Assembly: GCA_963774765.1 (NCBI GenBank)
Contig: CAVZGP010000012.1
Coordinates: 1 to 64,000, forward strand
DNA from: Sva-07 sp963774765
GTDB taxonomy: Bacteria > Actinomycetota > Acidimicrobiia > Acidimicrobiales > Ilumatobacteraceae
Direction of reading: 5' to 3'
Length of the DNA stretch: 64,000 nucleotides
In this document: in pieces, positions 17,504 to 26,500 of the stretch
Layout: the number at the start of each line of letters is the position of its first letter
Numbering within the stretch: position 1 is the first letter of the stretch
Made by a program: the position numbers and the translations under genes
The notes under the pieces: generated by a model
The model's database searches: none
The model's input: only the letters and a program-made list of their open reading frames with translations
What the model was told of the DNA's origin: nothing

Positions 17504-18291
17504 ACGAAGACGACCAGCCCACGCGCGAGGAGCAGCTCCGCTCACAGATCGACGATGCTCCGACCATCCCGATGTCGGAGTTCAAGCGGCGCTCACGGCG
17601 CTCCTTCCTCACCGGCGCCGCTGGCCTCGGCGTTGCCTACCTGGGCTGGAACTGGCTCCAGGACCAGCCGAACGTCGGCGGAATCCCCGAGCCACTGCGG
17701 AACCAACTCGAGCGCAACGAATCCGTGTGGAGCACCCTGTCCGATGGCCGTTCGGCACCCGAGCACCCGATCTCGAAGGCCACGCCGATCCAGGTCAACG
17801 GGCGCATCGGCATCCGCAACGAGATCGATCTCGCCGACTGGACCGTGCGCGTCGAAGGCCCCGACGGCGAGCTGCTCGACGAACTCGACATCTCGGCGTT
17901 CGAAGCACTCCCTCAGCGCGACATGGTCATCGAGCACAAGTGCATCGAGGGCTGGTCGAGCATCGTCCACTGGGGCGGCGCCCGCTTCCGCGACTTCCAC
18001 GCCGCGTATGCCGACCAAGTCGGCGACGTGCCCTACGTCGGCTTCGAGACGCCCGATGGGCTGTACTACGTCGGCTGGGACATGTCGTCGGCGATGCACC
18101 CCCAGACGATGCTGGCGTTGCGACAGGGCACCCAACCGCTCGACCTCGACCACGGCGCTCCCCTGCGACTTGCCACCCCGAACAAGTACGGCATCAAGTG
18201 CCTCAAGCGCATCGGCGTGATCCGCTACGCCCGCGAGCAGCCCGCCGACTACTGGGCCGAACGCAGTTACGACTGGTACGCCGGCCTGTGA
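17500..18291 (+). CDS. Tat-exported molybdopterin oxidoreductase, sulfite oxidase-like fold
   Basis: The 263-residue product carries a twin-arginine signal, RRSRRSFLTGAAGLGVAYLG, at residues 28-47, so it is folded and exported. The body resembles YedY/SUOX-type molybdenum enzymes: IEHKCIEGWSSIVHWGG supplies the Cys ligand of the Mo cofactor, with DLDHGAPLRLATPNKYGIK further on. The preceding cytochrome b is its likely electron partner. The substrate (sulfoxide, sulfite or other) is unknown. Its stop overlaps the next start. Confidence 0.88.
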   Translation: MNEDDQPTREEQLRSQIDDAPTIPMSEFKRRSRRSFLTGAAGLGVAYLGWNWLQDQPNVGGIPEPLRNQLERNESVWSTLSDGRSAPEHPISKATPIQVNGRIGIRNEIDLADWTVRVEGPDGELLDELDISAFEALPQRDMVIEHKCIEGWSSIVHWGGARFRDFHAAYADQVGDVPYVGFETPDGLYYVGWDMSSAMHPQTMLALRQGTQPLDLDHGAPLRLATPNKYGIKCLKRIGVIRYAREQPADYWAERSYDWYAGL

Positions 18292-18914
18292 ACTCGCGCC
18301 GACTGGCCGCCACCGGTGCGGTCGCCGTCGCGCTCGTGATCGGCGCAGCGTTCGCGCTCGGCGATGACGGCGACTCGTCGCCGGACGCCAACGCCACGGC
18401 CACATTCGCGGACACCCCGGCTCCGGCCGCGCCGGTCACCGTCGAGATTCCGGAGCTGGCGAACCGAGGGCCGCATCCGGAGCTGCGCGACATCGACGGC
18501 TGGCTCCAGAGCGGCGTCACCTCGCTGGAGGAACTCCAGGGCAAGGTCGTCGCCGTCCAGTTCTGGACGTTCGGTTGCAGCAACTGTCGAGCGACGCTGC
18601 CCCACATGCAGGAGCTGTACGAGACGCACCGCGACCAGGGCTTCGAGATCGTCGGCATCCACGCTCCGGAGTTCGACCGCGAGGCCAACGTGTCGAACAT
18701 CGAGGAGGCGGCAGCCGAACTCGGCGTCACCTGGCCGATCGTGCTCGACACCGACAAGCGAACGTTCCACCTGTGGCAGGAGGGCCCGACCGCTCATTGG
18801 CCGCGGATCTATCTCCTCGACCGCGCCGGCAACATCCGCTACGACCACATCGGTGAAGGCCGCTACGCCGAAATCGACGCCGCGGTGCAAGCGTTGCTCG
18901 CCGAGCCGAACTGA
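18288..18914 (+). CDS. TlpA-like membrane-anchored thioredoxin-fold protein
   Basis: A GTG start overlaps the previous stop (GTGA). One N-terminal membrane helix (LAATGAVAVALVIGAAFAL) and a Thr/Ala/Pro linker precede a TlpA-type domain with VVAVQFWTFGCSNCRATLPHM (active site Cys-Ser-Asn-Cys). DRAGNIRYDHIGEG and other thioredoxin-like segments follow. It should act on the outer face as a thiol-disulfide reductase, perhaps helping maturation of the operon's redox enzymes. Confidence 0.88.
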   Translation: MNSRRLAATGAVAVALVIGAAFALGDDGDSSPDANATATFADTPAPAAPVTVEIPELANRGPHPELRDIDGWLQSGVTSLEELQGKVVAVQFWTFGCSNCRATLPHMQELYETHRDQGFEIVGIHAPEFDREANVSNIEEAAAELGVTWPIVLDTDKRTFHLWQEGPTAHWPRIYLLDRAGNIRYDHIGEGRYAEIDAAVQALLAEPN

Positions 18915-18928
18915 GCCAGGACGCGAGG

Positions 18929-19534
18929 ATGGTCGCAGCGTTCTTCGAGGCGATCCGAGCGACGACACAGCCCTGCACGCTGCTCGTACTCCTGCCGGCA
19001 CTGACGATGGCGATCGTCACCCGTGGGCGATGGGTGCCGTTCGCAGCGATCTGCGGGGGTGCCGTCCTCGGTGGCTGGCTGTTCATCGCGAACGTGGTGG
19101 CGCTGGAGGGATGGTGGCTCCAACTCAGCGGGGTACTCGTCGTCGTCGTGATCGCGGGCACGATCGCAGCACCGGAGGTGTCTCGGCTCGGCTGGGCCGA
19201 CACCCCTCTCGTCCAGGCTCTTGCGGCGGGGACCGTCGCGTTCGCCGCGACGTTGTGGTGGCGACCCTGCATCGGTACCGAACTCGGTGCCATCCTCACG
19301 GCGTCACGCCGAAGCCTGCCCGGGCAGTTTCCCGGCATCACGGCATACATGTTCGGCGCAATGGTGCCGGTGCTCGCCGTCGTCCTCGTGATTCGAACGA
19401 TCGACCCGTCACCTGCATCGAGGCGACGTGCCGCGATGGTCGCCTCGGTGGTCGGTGCGGTCGTCGCTGGTGCGCTGGCCGTCGGCCGGCACGACGAGTT
19501 GGTGACGACGCTCACCCGCTGGTCCGTGCCCTGA
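18929..19534 (+). CDS. CcdA/DsbD-like membrane protein, putative thiol electron carrier
   Basis: The 201-residue product has about six hydrophobic helices. Two carry a conserved-looking Pro-Cys pair: ATTQPCTLLVLLPAL near the N-terminus and WWRPCIGTELGAI in the middle. This spacing of cysteines in membrane helices is the hallmark of CcdA-type proteins, which move reducing equivalents across the membrane. It lies 14 bp after the TlpA-like gene, its expected partner. Overall similarity to CcdA is loose, so the function is inferred from motif and context. Confidence 0.65.
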   Translation: MVAAFFEAIRATTQPCTLLVLLPALTMAIVTRGRWVPFAAICGGAVLGGWLFIANVVALEGWWLQLSGVLVVVVIAGTIAAPEVSRLGWADTPLVQALAAGTVAFAATLWWRPCIGTELGAILTASRRSLPGQFPGITAYMFGAMVPVLAVVLVIRTIDPSPASRRRAAMVASVVGAVVAGALAVGRHDELVTTLTRWSVP

Positions 19535-19580
19535 AAAGCGGATCGGGAATAGGTCGAGGCGCCACGACGTTTTGTTTGTC

Positions 19581-19979
19581 ATGGCAAGCATCCCCTCCGA
19601 CTACGCCGACCTGCTCGAGAAGACGACGTTCTGGCACATCGCCACGCTCGGCTCCGACGGAAACCTTCAATCGAGCCCCGTCTGGGGAGGCTGGCGTGAC
19701 GGTCACTTCGTGTTCTCGCTGACCAAGGGCCGCCAGAAGTACGACAACCTCGTGCGCAACCCGACGATCGCGATCTCCGGCATCGACCCCGACAACGGCT
19801 ACCGATACCTGGAGATGCGAGGCTCGGTCGTCGCCATCGACGACGACTCGTCGAACGCCTTCATCGACTCGATGGCCAAGAAGTACATGGGCGTCGACAG
19901 CTACCCGTTCCATCAACCGGGTGATCAGCGCGTCGTCATGGTGGTCGACGTCATCCACACGACGCACATGGGATCATGA
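19581..19979 (+). CDS. PPOX-class flavin/F420-dependent oxidoreductase
   Basis: The 132-residue split-barrel protein has YADLLEKTTFWHIATLGSDG, QSSPVWGGWRDGHFVFSLTKGRQKYDNL and RNPTIAISGIDPD, the usual blocks of the F420-binding pyridoxamine-5'-phosphate-oxidase-like group. It overlaps the next gene by four bases (ATGA). Confidence 0.85.
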   Translation: MASIPSDYADLLEKTTFWHIATLGSDGNLQSSPVWGGWRDGHFVFSLTKGRQKYDNLVRNPTIAISGIDPDNGYRYLEMRGSVVAIDDDSSNAFIDSMAKKYMGVDSYPFHQPGDQRVVMVVDVIHTTHMGS

Positions 19980-20332
19980 CCGTCGCCGACCCGAGCCACC
20001 TCGCACGACGCGGATTCTCGACGCTCAATCGCGTCGTCCGGCCGACGGTGCAAGCCGGTGTCGGCAATCCGCTGCCGATCGGAGTCGGAACGGTCGTACT
20101 CGAGACCCTCGGGCGGTCGACCGGGCTCCCGCGCCACGTTCCCGTGCTCGCGACCCGCGTCGGTGACCGGCTCGACCTGAGCACCGTCCGCTCCGATTCG
20201 CAGTGGTTGCGCAACATCGAGGCCGACGACCGCGTGGCTGTCTGGCTCGGCGGTCAGCGTCGAACGGCCACCGCCACGGTGGCACGCGGATCACTCAACC
20301 GGGTACGCGTCGAACTCACGCCGGCGAGCTGA
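19976..20332 (+). CDS. Deazaflavin-dependent nitroreductase-family protein
   Basis: The 118-residue product has VLETLGRSTGLPRHVPVLATRVGD and QWLRNIEADDRVAVWLGG. These match the DDN-type deazaflavin-dependent nitroreductase family of actinobacteria. It is translationally coupled to the preceding PPOX gene. Its end overlaps the convergent gene by 17 bp. Confidence 0.8.
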   Translation: MTVADPSHLARRGFSTLNRVVRPTVQAGVGNPLPIGVGTVVLETLGRSTGLPRHVPVLATRVGDRLDLSTVRSDSQWLRNIEADDRVAVWLGGQRRTATATVARGSLNRVRVELTPAS

Positions 20333-20735
20333 GATCCGAACCGGTCGGCCCATCGCCCCCCGACGGACCGACCGGTTCACAATCGTTTGCGCACCCAGTG
20401 GGCGAGCCATCGAAGCCCGGTGGTGCGGGCCGATGCAGCACGGCCCCCGACGGATCGAACACGAGGCGACCCTCGCCATCGATCGCGGCGGTCCCGTCGA
20501 CGATCAGGCTGTAACCGTCCACCTCGACGGGCGGATAGCACAGCGACACGGCCGGTCGTTCGCCGGCATTGCGTGCGGTGCTCGTGCCGACGTCGATCAC
20601 CAAGCGCCCGCCCATCCATGCGGGACTGACAGCCACCACGTGCGGTCGCATGTCGTCGCGCACGGTCAACAGGTACGCCCAGCCTCGTTCGACGGTCGCC
20701 GCTTCGAGGTCGGCCAACGCCACCGGGATGCTCAT
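20316..20735 (-). CDS. Pyridoxamine 5'-phosphate oxidase-like flavoprotein
   Basis: The 139-residue split-barrel protein begins MSIPVALADLEAATVERGWAY and has VVAVSPAWMGGRLVIDVG, TARNAGERPAVSLCYPP and YSLIVDGTAAI. A variable tail rich in Gly, Pro and Ser follows. An alternative in-frame start lies ten codons upstream. It diverges from the acyl-CoA dehydrogenase gene. Confidence 0.8.
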   Translation of the reverse strand: MSIPVALADLEAATVERGWAYLLTVRDDMRPHVVAVSPAWMGGRLVIDVGTSTARNAGERPAVSLCYPPVEVDGYSLIVDGTAAIDGEGRLVFDPSGAVLHRPAPPGFDGSPTGCANDCEPVGPSGGDGPTGSDLSSPA

Positions 20736-20816
20736 GGTCCGAGCGTAGACCGGCACACTCATCGTCCGCCGATCACAGCCACGTAGTGTCGCGGCGGGGC
20801 AAGAGGGGATCCACCG

Positions 20817-22016
20817 ATGACGACACCAGCCGACACCGAACCGACCGAGACGCTCACCGAGTTCCGGGCTCGGGTACGCGCGTTCTTCGCGACGCTTCCC
20901 AAGCGGATGGCGAGAGTCGACGGCACCGTGGAGCGCGGCAAGGCCTACCGCCGGGCGCTCTGCGACGCCGGCCTCGCCGGGCTGCCCTATCCGACGCACC
21001 TGGGCGGTGCCGGCCTGTCGTCGGACTACAGCGCGGCGTTCCACGAGGAGAGCCTCGAGCTGCTCCCCGGCGAGGACGCCATCTTCGGATTGGGACTCGG
21101 CATGGTCGTGCCCACCTTGGTCGACCACGCCTCCGACGAACTCCAACGTCGATTCGTTCCACCTGCGCTGCGCGGCGACGAGATCTGGTGCCAGCTGTAC
21201 TCCGAACCCGGCGCGGGTTCAGACCTCGCCGGACTCACCACACGCGCGGTGCGCGACGGCGACGAATGGGTGATCACCGGACAGAAGGTCTGGACCTCCC
21301 AGGCCCACATCGCCGACCTGGGTGTCCTGCTCGCCCGAACCGACTTCGACGTCCCCAAGCACAGCGGCGTCACCATGTTCGCGCTCCCGATGCACCAGCG
21401 TGGCGTCACGGTGCGCCCCCTCGTGCAGATGACCGGCGCCGCCGAATTCAACGAGGTGTTCCTCGACGAAGCGCGGGTTCCCGCCGAGTGGGTGGTCGGC
21501 GAGGTGAACGGAGGTTGGGGCCTCGCCGTGGCGCTGCTCGGCCACGAACGCACGGCGCTCGGCCGCGGCAACCTCACCGACGACGAGCACAAATCGAAGG
21601 CCGGACGATCGCCGCTCCCGTTCAGCGGGCTCCGCGATCGCGCCGCCGAACACGACCTGCTCGACGACCCTCTCACCCGCGACGGTCTCGCCACCACCTA
21701 CATCGGCGAGCACCTCGTGCCATGGGGGACGAGCCGTCGCCTGCACCCCTCGATCGGCAAGCTCTGGCGAACCATCCAGGGCCGGCACTGTGCGCAACTC
21801 GCGCACGGGATCGGCGGCGCCTCGGCGACCGCCTGGGAGGACGACGACACCGACTCCGACTACTGGGCCTACCACGTACTCAACTGTCGGGGAATGTCGT
21901 TGGGGGGCGGCACCGACGAGATCCAGAAGAACACGCTCGGCGAGCGGGTGCTCGGACTTCCCCGCGAACCCGGCCCCGACCGCGCGACCCCGTTCTCCGA
22001 GCTCCCGAGGAACTGA
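20817..22016 (+). CDS. Acyl-CoA dehydrogenase family protein
   Basis: The 399-residue FAD enzyme has the family order: an N-terminal helical domain, then EIWCQLYSEPGAGSDLAGL (signature 1), EWVITGQKVWTSQAH, and the C-terminal GGGTDEIQKNTLGERVLGLPRE (signature 2, with the catalytic Glu region). It should oxidise an acyl-CoA or similar thioester to the enoyl form. It overlaps the enoyl-CoA hydratase gene (TGATG), so the two probably act in sequence. Confidence 0.92.
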   Translation: MTTPADTEPTETLTEFRARVRAFFATLPKRMARVDGTVERGKAYRRALCDAGLAGLPYPTHLGGAGLSSDYSAAFHEESLELLPGEDAIFGLGLGMVVPTLVDHASDELQRRFVPPALRGDEIWCQLYSEPGAGSDLAGLTTRAVRDGDEWVITGQKVWTSQAHIADLGVLLARTDFDVPKHSGVTMFALPMHQRGVTVRPLVQMTGAAEFNEVFLDEARVPAEWVVGEVNGGWGLAVALLGHERTALGRGNLTDDEHKSKAGRSPLPFSGLRDRAAEHDLLDDPLTRDGLATTYIGEHLVPWGTSRRLHPSIGKLWRTIQGRHCAQLAHGIGGASATAWEDDDTDSDYWAYHVLNCRGMSLGGGTDEIQKNTLGERVLGLPREPGPDRATPFSELPRN

Positions 22017-22762
22017 TGCCCGCCCCAGCCCCCGAACCGCTCGTCAAGCGCACGAACCGCGACGGCGTCGCAATCATCGAACTGAATCGACCCAGCCGGA
22101 AGAACGCGATCATCGCGCCCATGCTCGACGAGCTCGCGGCCACCGTGGCCGCGGTGAGCGCTGACGACGATGTGCACGTGGTGGTGCTGTGTGGTGCCGG
22201 CGGGGCCTTCTGTTCCGGTCTCGACCTCACGGAGTACAACGCCGATCCGGCGCCGCCGTGGTTGGCGACCGCCGCCGCGTCGATACAGGCCGCCCACACA
22301 TCGCTCGGCGCCTGCCCCCACCCGATCGTGGTCGCACTCGAGCGCTACGCCATCAACGGCGGCGCGGCCTTCGCCTTGGCGGGTGACCTGATCGTTGCCG
22401 GTCGCGATGCCTGGCTGCAGGTCGGCGAGGTGCGTCTCGGGATGCAGGCACCGATGAACCTCGCGTGGCTCGTCGCCCGCTACCCGATGGCCACCGTCAT
22501 GCAGGTCGTGCTCGGCGGCGAGCGCCTCGGGGCCGACGAGTTGCATCGTCTCGGGATCGCGTGCGAGGTCGTCGAGGACGACGCGGTGAGGACGCGCGCC
22601 GAGGAACTCGCCGCCACCATTGCCGGATTCCCACCCGGCTCGGCCCGCCGTCTCAAGACCGCGGCGATGCGACTGGCGGCGTCAGGACCGGTCGACGGCG
22701 ACTGGTTCGCTCGCGCCGCGGCGCTCGCTCCCTCCGCTGCGCCACCGCCTCCTCCCCGATGA
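22016..22762 (+). CDS. Enoyl-CoA hydratase/isomerase family protein
   Basis: The 248-residue crotonase-fold protein has VVVLCGAGGAFCSGLDLTEYN (first oxyanion-hole block) and YAINGGAAFALAGDLIVAGRDAW (second block). The tail is Ala/Pro-rich. It is translationally coupled to the acyl-CoA dehydrogenase, forming a two-step fatty-acid or side-chain beta-oxidation unit. Confidence 0.9.
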   Translation: MPAPAPEPLVKRTNRDGVAIIELNRPSRKNAIIAPMLDELAATVAAVSADDDVHVVVLCGAGGAFCSGLDLTEYNADPAPPWLATAAASIQAAHTSLGACPHPIVVALERYAINGGAAFALAGDLIVAGRDAWLQVGEVRLGMQAPMNLAWLVARYPMATVMQVVLGGERLGADELHRLGIACEVVEDDAVRTRAEELAATIAGFPPGSARRLKTAAMRLAASGPVDGDWFARAAALAPSAAPPPPPR

Positions 22763-22782
22763 TCTGGCCGATGCCACCGAAT

Positions 22783-22810
22783 CCCGACATTCCTGACCGG
22801 GTTTGTCGGG
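22783..22810. promoter_or_regulatory. Inverted repeat upstream of the peroxiredoxin gene
   Basis: CCCGACA (22783-22789) and TGTCGGG (22804-22810) form a 7-bp inverted pair 67 bp before the ATG. A TATTGCGATA stretch follows immediately and could contain the -10. It could be a redox-regulator site, but the regulator is not visible in the window. Confidence 0.35.
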
Positions 22811-22877
22811 TATTGCGATAGCTTGCTCTCCGGCGACGCCGACCGGCGCCGCATCGGTTCACACGAGGAGATCCACC

Positions 22878-23513
22878 ATGGCCGTACGTCTCGGCGACAT
22901 CGCACCCGACTTCACCGCCCCCACCACGCAGGGTGAGATCAGCTTCCACGAGTGGCTCGGCGACTCGTGGGGCGTGCTGTTCAGCCACCCCAAGGACTTC
23001 ACCCCGGTGTGCACCACCGAACTCGGCTACGTCGCCAAGATCAAGCCCGAGTTCGACAAGCGCAACGTCAAGGTGATCGGCCTGTCGGTCGATCCCGTCG
23101 ACAGCCACGTCCAGTGGGAGGGCGACATCGAGGAGACCCAGGGCACAGCAGTGAACTTCCCGATGATCGGCGACCCTGATCGCAACGTCGCCGACCTCTA
23201 CGACATGATCCACGAGAACGCGAGCGACACCCTCACCGTGCGTTCGGTGTTCGTCATCGGCCCCGACAAGAAGGTCAAGCTCACGCTCACCTACCCGGCG
23301 TCGACGGGACGCAACTTCGACGAGATCCTGCGCGTGATCGACAGCCTCCAGCTGACCGCCGACTACAAGGTCGCGACCCCGGCCAACTGGAAGGACGGCG
23401 AGGATGTCATCATCGTGCCGGCGCTCTCCGACGACGAGGCCAAGGACCTGTTCCCCGCCGGCTGGAACCCCGTCAAGCCCTACCTCCGCGTCACCAAACA
23501 GCCCAACCGCTGA
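22878..23513 (+). CDS. Peroxiredoxin, 1-Cys (Prx6-like)
   Basis: The 211-residue product starts MAVRLGDIAPDFTAPTTQGE and has the peroxidatic site FSHPKDFTPVCTTELG (P-x3-T-x2-C). The long C-terminal extension (KPYLRVTKQPNR) is typical of the Prx6 group. There is no resolving cysteine in the usual 2-Cys position. It reduces peroxides in the cytoplasm. GAGGAG precedes the ATG. Confidence 0.93.
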   Translation: MAVRLGDIAPDFTAPTTQGEISFHEWLGDSWGVLFSHPKDFTPVCTTELGYVAKIKPEFDKRNVKVIGLSVDPVDSHVQWEGDIEETQGTAVNFPMIGDPDRNVADLYDMIHENASDTLTVRSVFVIGPDKKVKLTLTYPASTGRNFDEILRVIDSLQLTADYKVATPANWKDGEDVIIVPALSDDEAKDLFPAGWNPVKPYLRVTKQPNR

Positions 23514-23538
23514 CCCCAAGAACGTCCGGCCAAGCCGG

Positions 23539-23585
23539 AAAAATGCCTGGATTGTCGCGCTCAGCGCGACGAACCAGGCATTTTT
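23539..23585. terminator. Bidirectional intrinsic terminator
   Basis: AAAAATGCCTGG and CCAGGCATTTTT form a 12-bp stem around a loop that itself folds (GTCGCGC-TCA-GCGCGAC). The A run and T run make it work on both strands. It serves the peroxiredoxin gene and the convergent cyclase gene. The last codons of the cyclase (KMPGSSR) are encoded inside it. Confidence 0.85.
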
Positions 23586-26500
23586 CGGGCTGGCGGGTCG
23601 ATCGGGGGGTCCTTCACCAGCGCGCCGAGCGACTCGGCGACGGCCTTCCAACCTGGCCCGAGGTGCCCGACGTCGTGGTACGTCTCATCTCGCATCACGA
23701 CCGAACGGGTCAGTGCGACCAATTCGCGCGCGACCACGTCGCCCGCTCTCTTCGCCGTCGAACCCGCTCGCTCGAAACGATCGAGCGCGGCGTCGAAGGC
23801 CCCGCGCTGCATCTCGGCGGCCGCAGCGGCCGTGTCGGCAATGACCTGATCGAGGTAGCTCGCTCCGGCATCGGCCACGACCAGATCGGCGTCGTCGATC
23901 GACCCTGACGGATCTGCGGTCACCGCTCGAGTGAGCGAGCGCACGGACAACAGATACGGCGAGTCCTTCTCGACGGCGTCGAGCAACACCAAGGCCTCGT
24001 CGGCACGGCCGATCTGACACAACGCCAACGCCAGGGTGATGGTCGACTCGGACTCGTCGGATCCCATCGCCGCCGACCGTTCGAGCGCCTGCTGGCTGAT
24101 GGTGACGGCACGACCGCCGAGCCCGAGATGCACCGCCGTTCCTGCCGCGGCCATCATGGGAAACGACAGGTCGCCGAACGACTCGCTCATCGCCAACGAC
24201 TCTTCGATGCCACGCTCTGCCTCGTGGGTACGACCCAACGCCACGAGTGCCCGCATCCTCGGCGACAACGCCTGAACGACACCGAACTTGTCACCGAGTG
24301 CCCGAAAGCTCGTCAACGCCCGACGCGACAACTCCTCGGCTTCGACGAAGTCCGACGACCACAGCCGAATCGCGGCGACGAGCGAGTCCATCATCGCCGG
24401 AGCCCAGGGCTCGCCGAGCTCCACCGAGTCGCGGCGAACCTCGACGGCCAACGCCTCAGCCTCCTCGAAACGTCGCTGATAGAAGCGCACGTAGGCCAAG
24501 AGCCCGGCCGCCCAGCCGCGACCGAACCGGTCTCCGAGCAGATCGAACTCCTGCGCCGCGGTCAACAGCCGCGACTCGGCCAGCGTTGCATCACCCGACA
24601 GGAATGCCACCCAGGCCTGATGCTGACGCACCCACGCGTGTCCGCGGACGTCGTGCATCCGCTCGGTGAGCGCCTCGGCCTCACCGAGCAACCACTCGGC
24701 ATCACTCAACGAACCGCCGAACACCTCGGCGAGCCCCCGCTCACGCAACGACGACGCCAGCTCGGTGTCATCGCCCAACTCGCGGAAGATCTCGACGCTC
24801 GCGCCGAGTTCACGCCTCGCCCCGGCGAGGTCTCCGTCACGTTGGTGCAGAACCCCGAGGAGGCGTCGGGCGATCCCTTCCTGACGAGCGTCACCGGCTG
24901 CCACGGCAGCATCGAGCGCGTCGTGAGCGTCGGCGAGAGCCGGCGCGAGCACGCGACGTTCGGTCTGTGCCTGCGCACGAAGCAACAACAGGTCCCGAGC
25001 GGTGGCCGCGTCGCTCGGGCCGAGATCGAGCGCGCGGGTGGACTGACCGCACACGTGGTTGAACGCCCCGACATCCATCGAACGCTTCGCAGCCTCGTAC
25101 AGCAGACCGACAGCCTGATCGGCGATGTCGTCGGGGAGGCCAGGGACCGGACCGATCTCGGCGGCCAACTCGGCGGCGCACGCGGCGTGGTGTGCCACCT
25201 GCTCGATCGGCATTCGTGGATCGCCGATCATCACCGCAGCGGTGCCCCCATGGCGTTGGGCCCGCACCAATTTGGTCAGGGTCTGATAGGCAACCTCGCG
25301 CACGACGTCGCTGCGGAACCTCCAGGTCGAACCGTCGACCTCGAGCAGTCCGGCCTCGTCGAGGTGGTCGAGGTCGTCTGGGCCGAGGTCCTGGCCCATC
25401 TCGATGGCGAACTTCTCCAGAGATTCGACGAGCCCCGATGTGCCGAGCACTGCCGCGTTGTCGATGATCGCTCGCAGGGCGACAGGAAGCTGATCGAGAC
25501 GAGCGGAGATGAGCGCTCGTAGCGATCCGGGCAGCGCAGTGCTGGCAGGGCTCGACTTCGCCAATTCGGCGAGTTCGATCAGGAACAACGGATTGCCACC
25601 GCTTCGCTCGTAGAGGCTCTCGACGAACACCTGGTCCGCCGACGGTCCGAGTACGGCACCGACGAGCCGGGCTGCCTCGTCATGAGCCAGGGGGTCCAAC
25701 GGCATCCGGACCGTCACCGGATGATCGCTGGCGGGCGGCCAGTCGTTGTCGGCATCGTTGCGTTGCGCGGTCACGATCAGCAGTGGGCGATCGACCAACG
25801 AGCGCGCCACGCGGTGCAACAACTCGATGATCAACACATCGGCCCACTGCAGATCGTCGATCCACAACACGACGGGTCCGGTCGCCGTCCGGCGACGCAG
25901 TCCCTCGACGATCAGTGAGAACAGGATCTCGCGCGCCTGGGCCGGCGGCACGTGATCGAGCTCGGACGGATACCCGAGAAGATGCAGCACCCCTTCGACG
26001 AACCGTCCGAGCACGGGATCGTCGGCATCGAATCCGTAGAGCTCGACTCCCTTTGCCCGGCTCACCGCTCGGAGCAGGGCCGGCGGGGCATCCTGATCGA
26101 GATCGAGCCGCCGGAACAGCGCGGTGGCGATCGGCGCCCACACATTGGTCTCGCCATAGGGGGCACACGAACCGGAGAAGATCGCCACGGCCCGACTCGG
26201 GAACGCGTCGAGTGCTTCGGCCACGAGCCGCGTCTTGCCGGCACCGGCCTCACCGGTGACCGACACGATCGCGCTGCGACCGTTGGCCACCATCGCCATG
26301 ATCGAGGCGAGCAGTTCCCACTGCGTGGAGCGCCCCACGAACGCCACGTCGTGGAATCCGGCCCCGATCCTGGGGACCCGGCGCCGCCGACCCGTGACCC
26401 GCCAGACCCGCTCGGGCTGCTCTCGTCCACGCACGTCGAGCGAATCGACCGGCTCACGGAGGATCTCCTCGGAGGCAAGCGCCGCGGTGGAATCCCCGAT

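Noticed and set aside
16646..17545. Minus-strand frame of 299 codons opposite the cytochrome gene
   Set aside because: Its composition is that of an antisense frame, while the plus strand has membrane helices and coupled neighbours.
24128..25522. Plus-strand frame of 464 codons
   Set aside because: It is antisense to the TPR part of the cyclase/ATPase gene.
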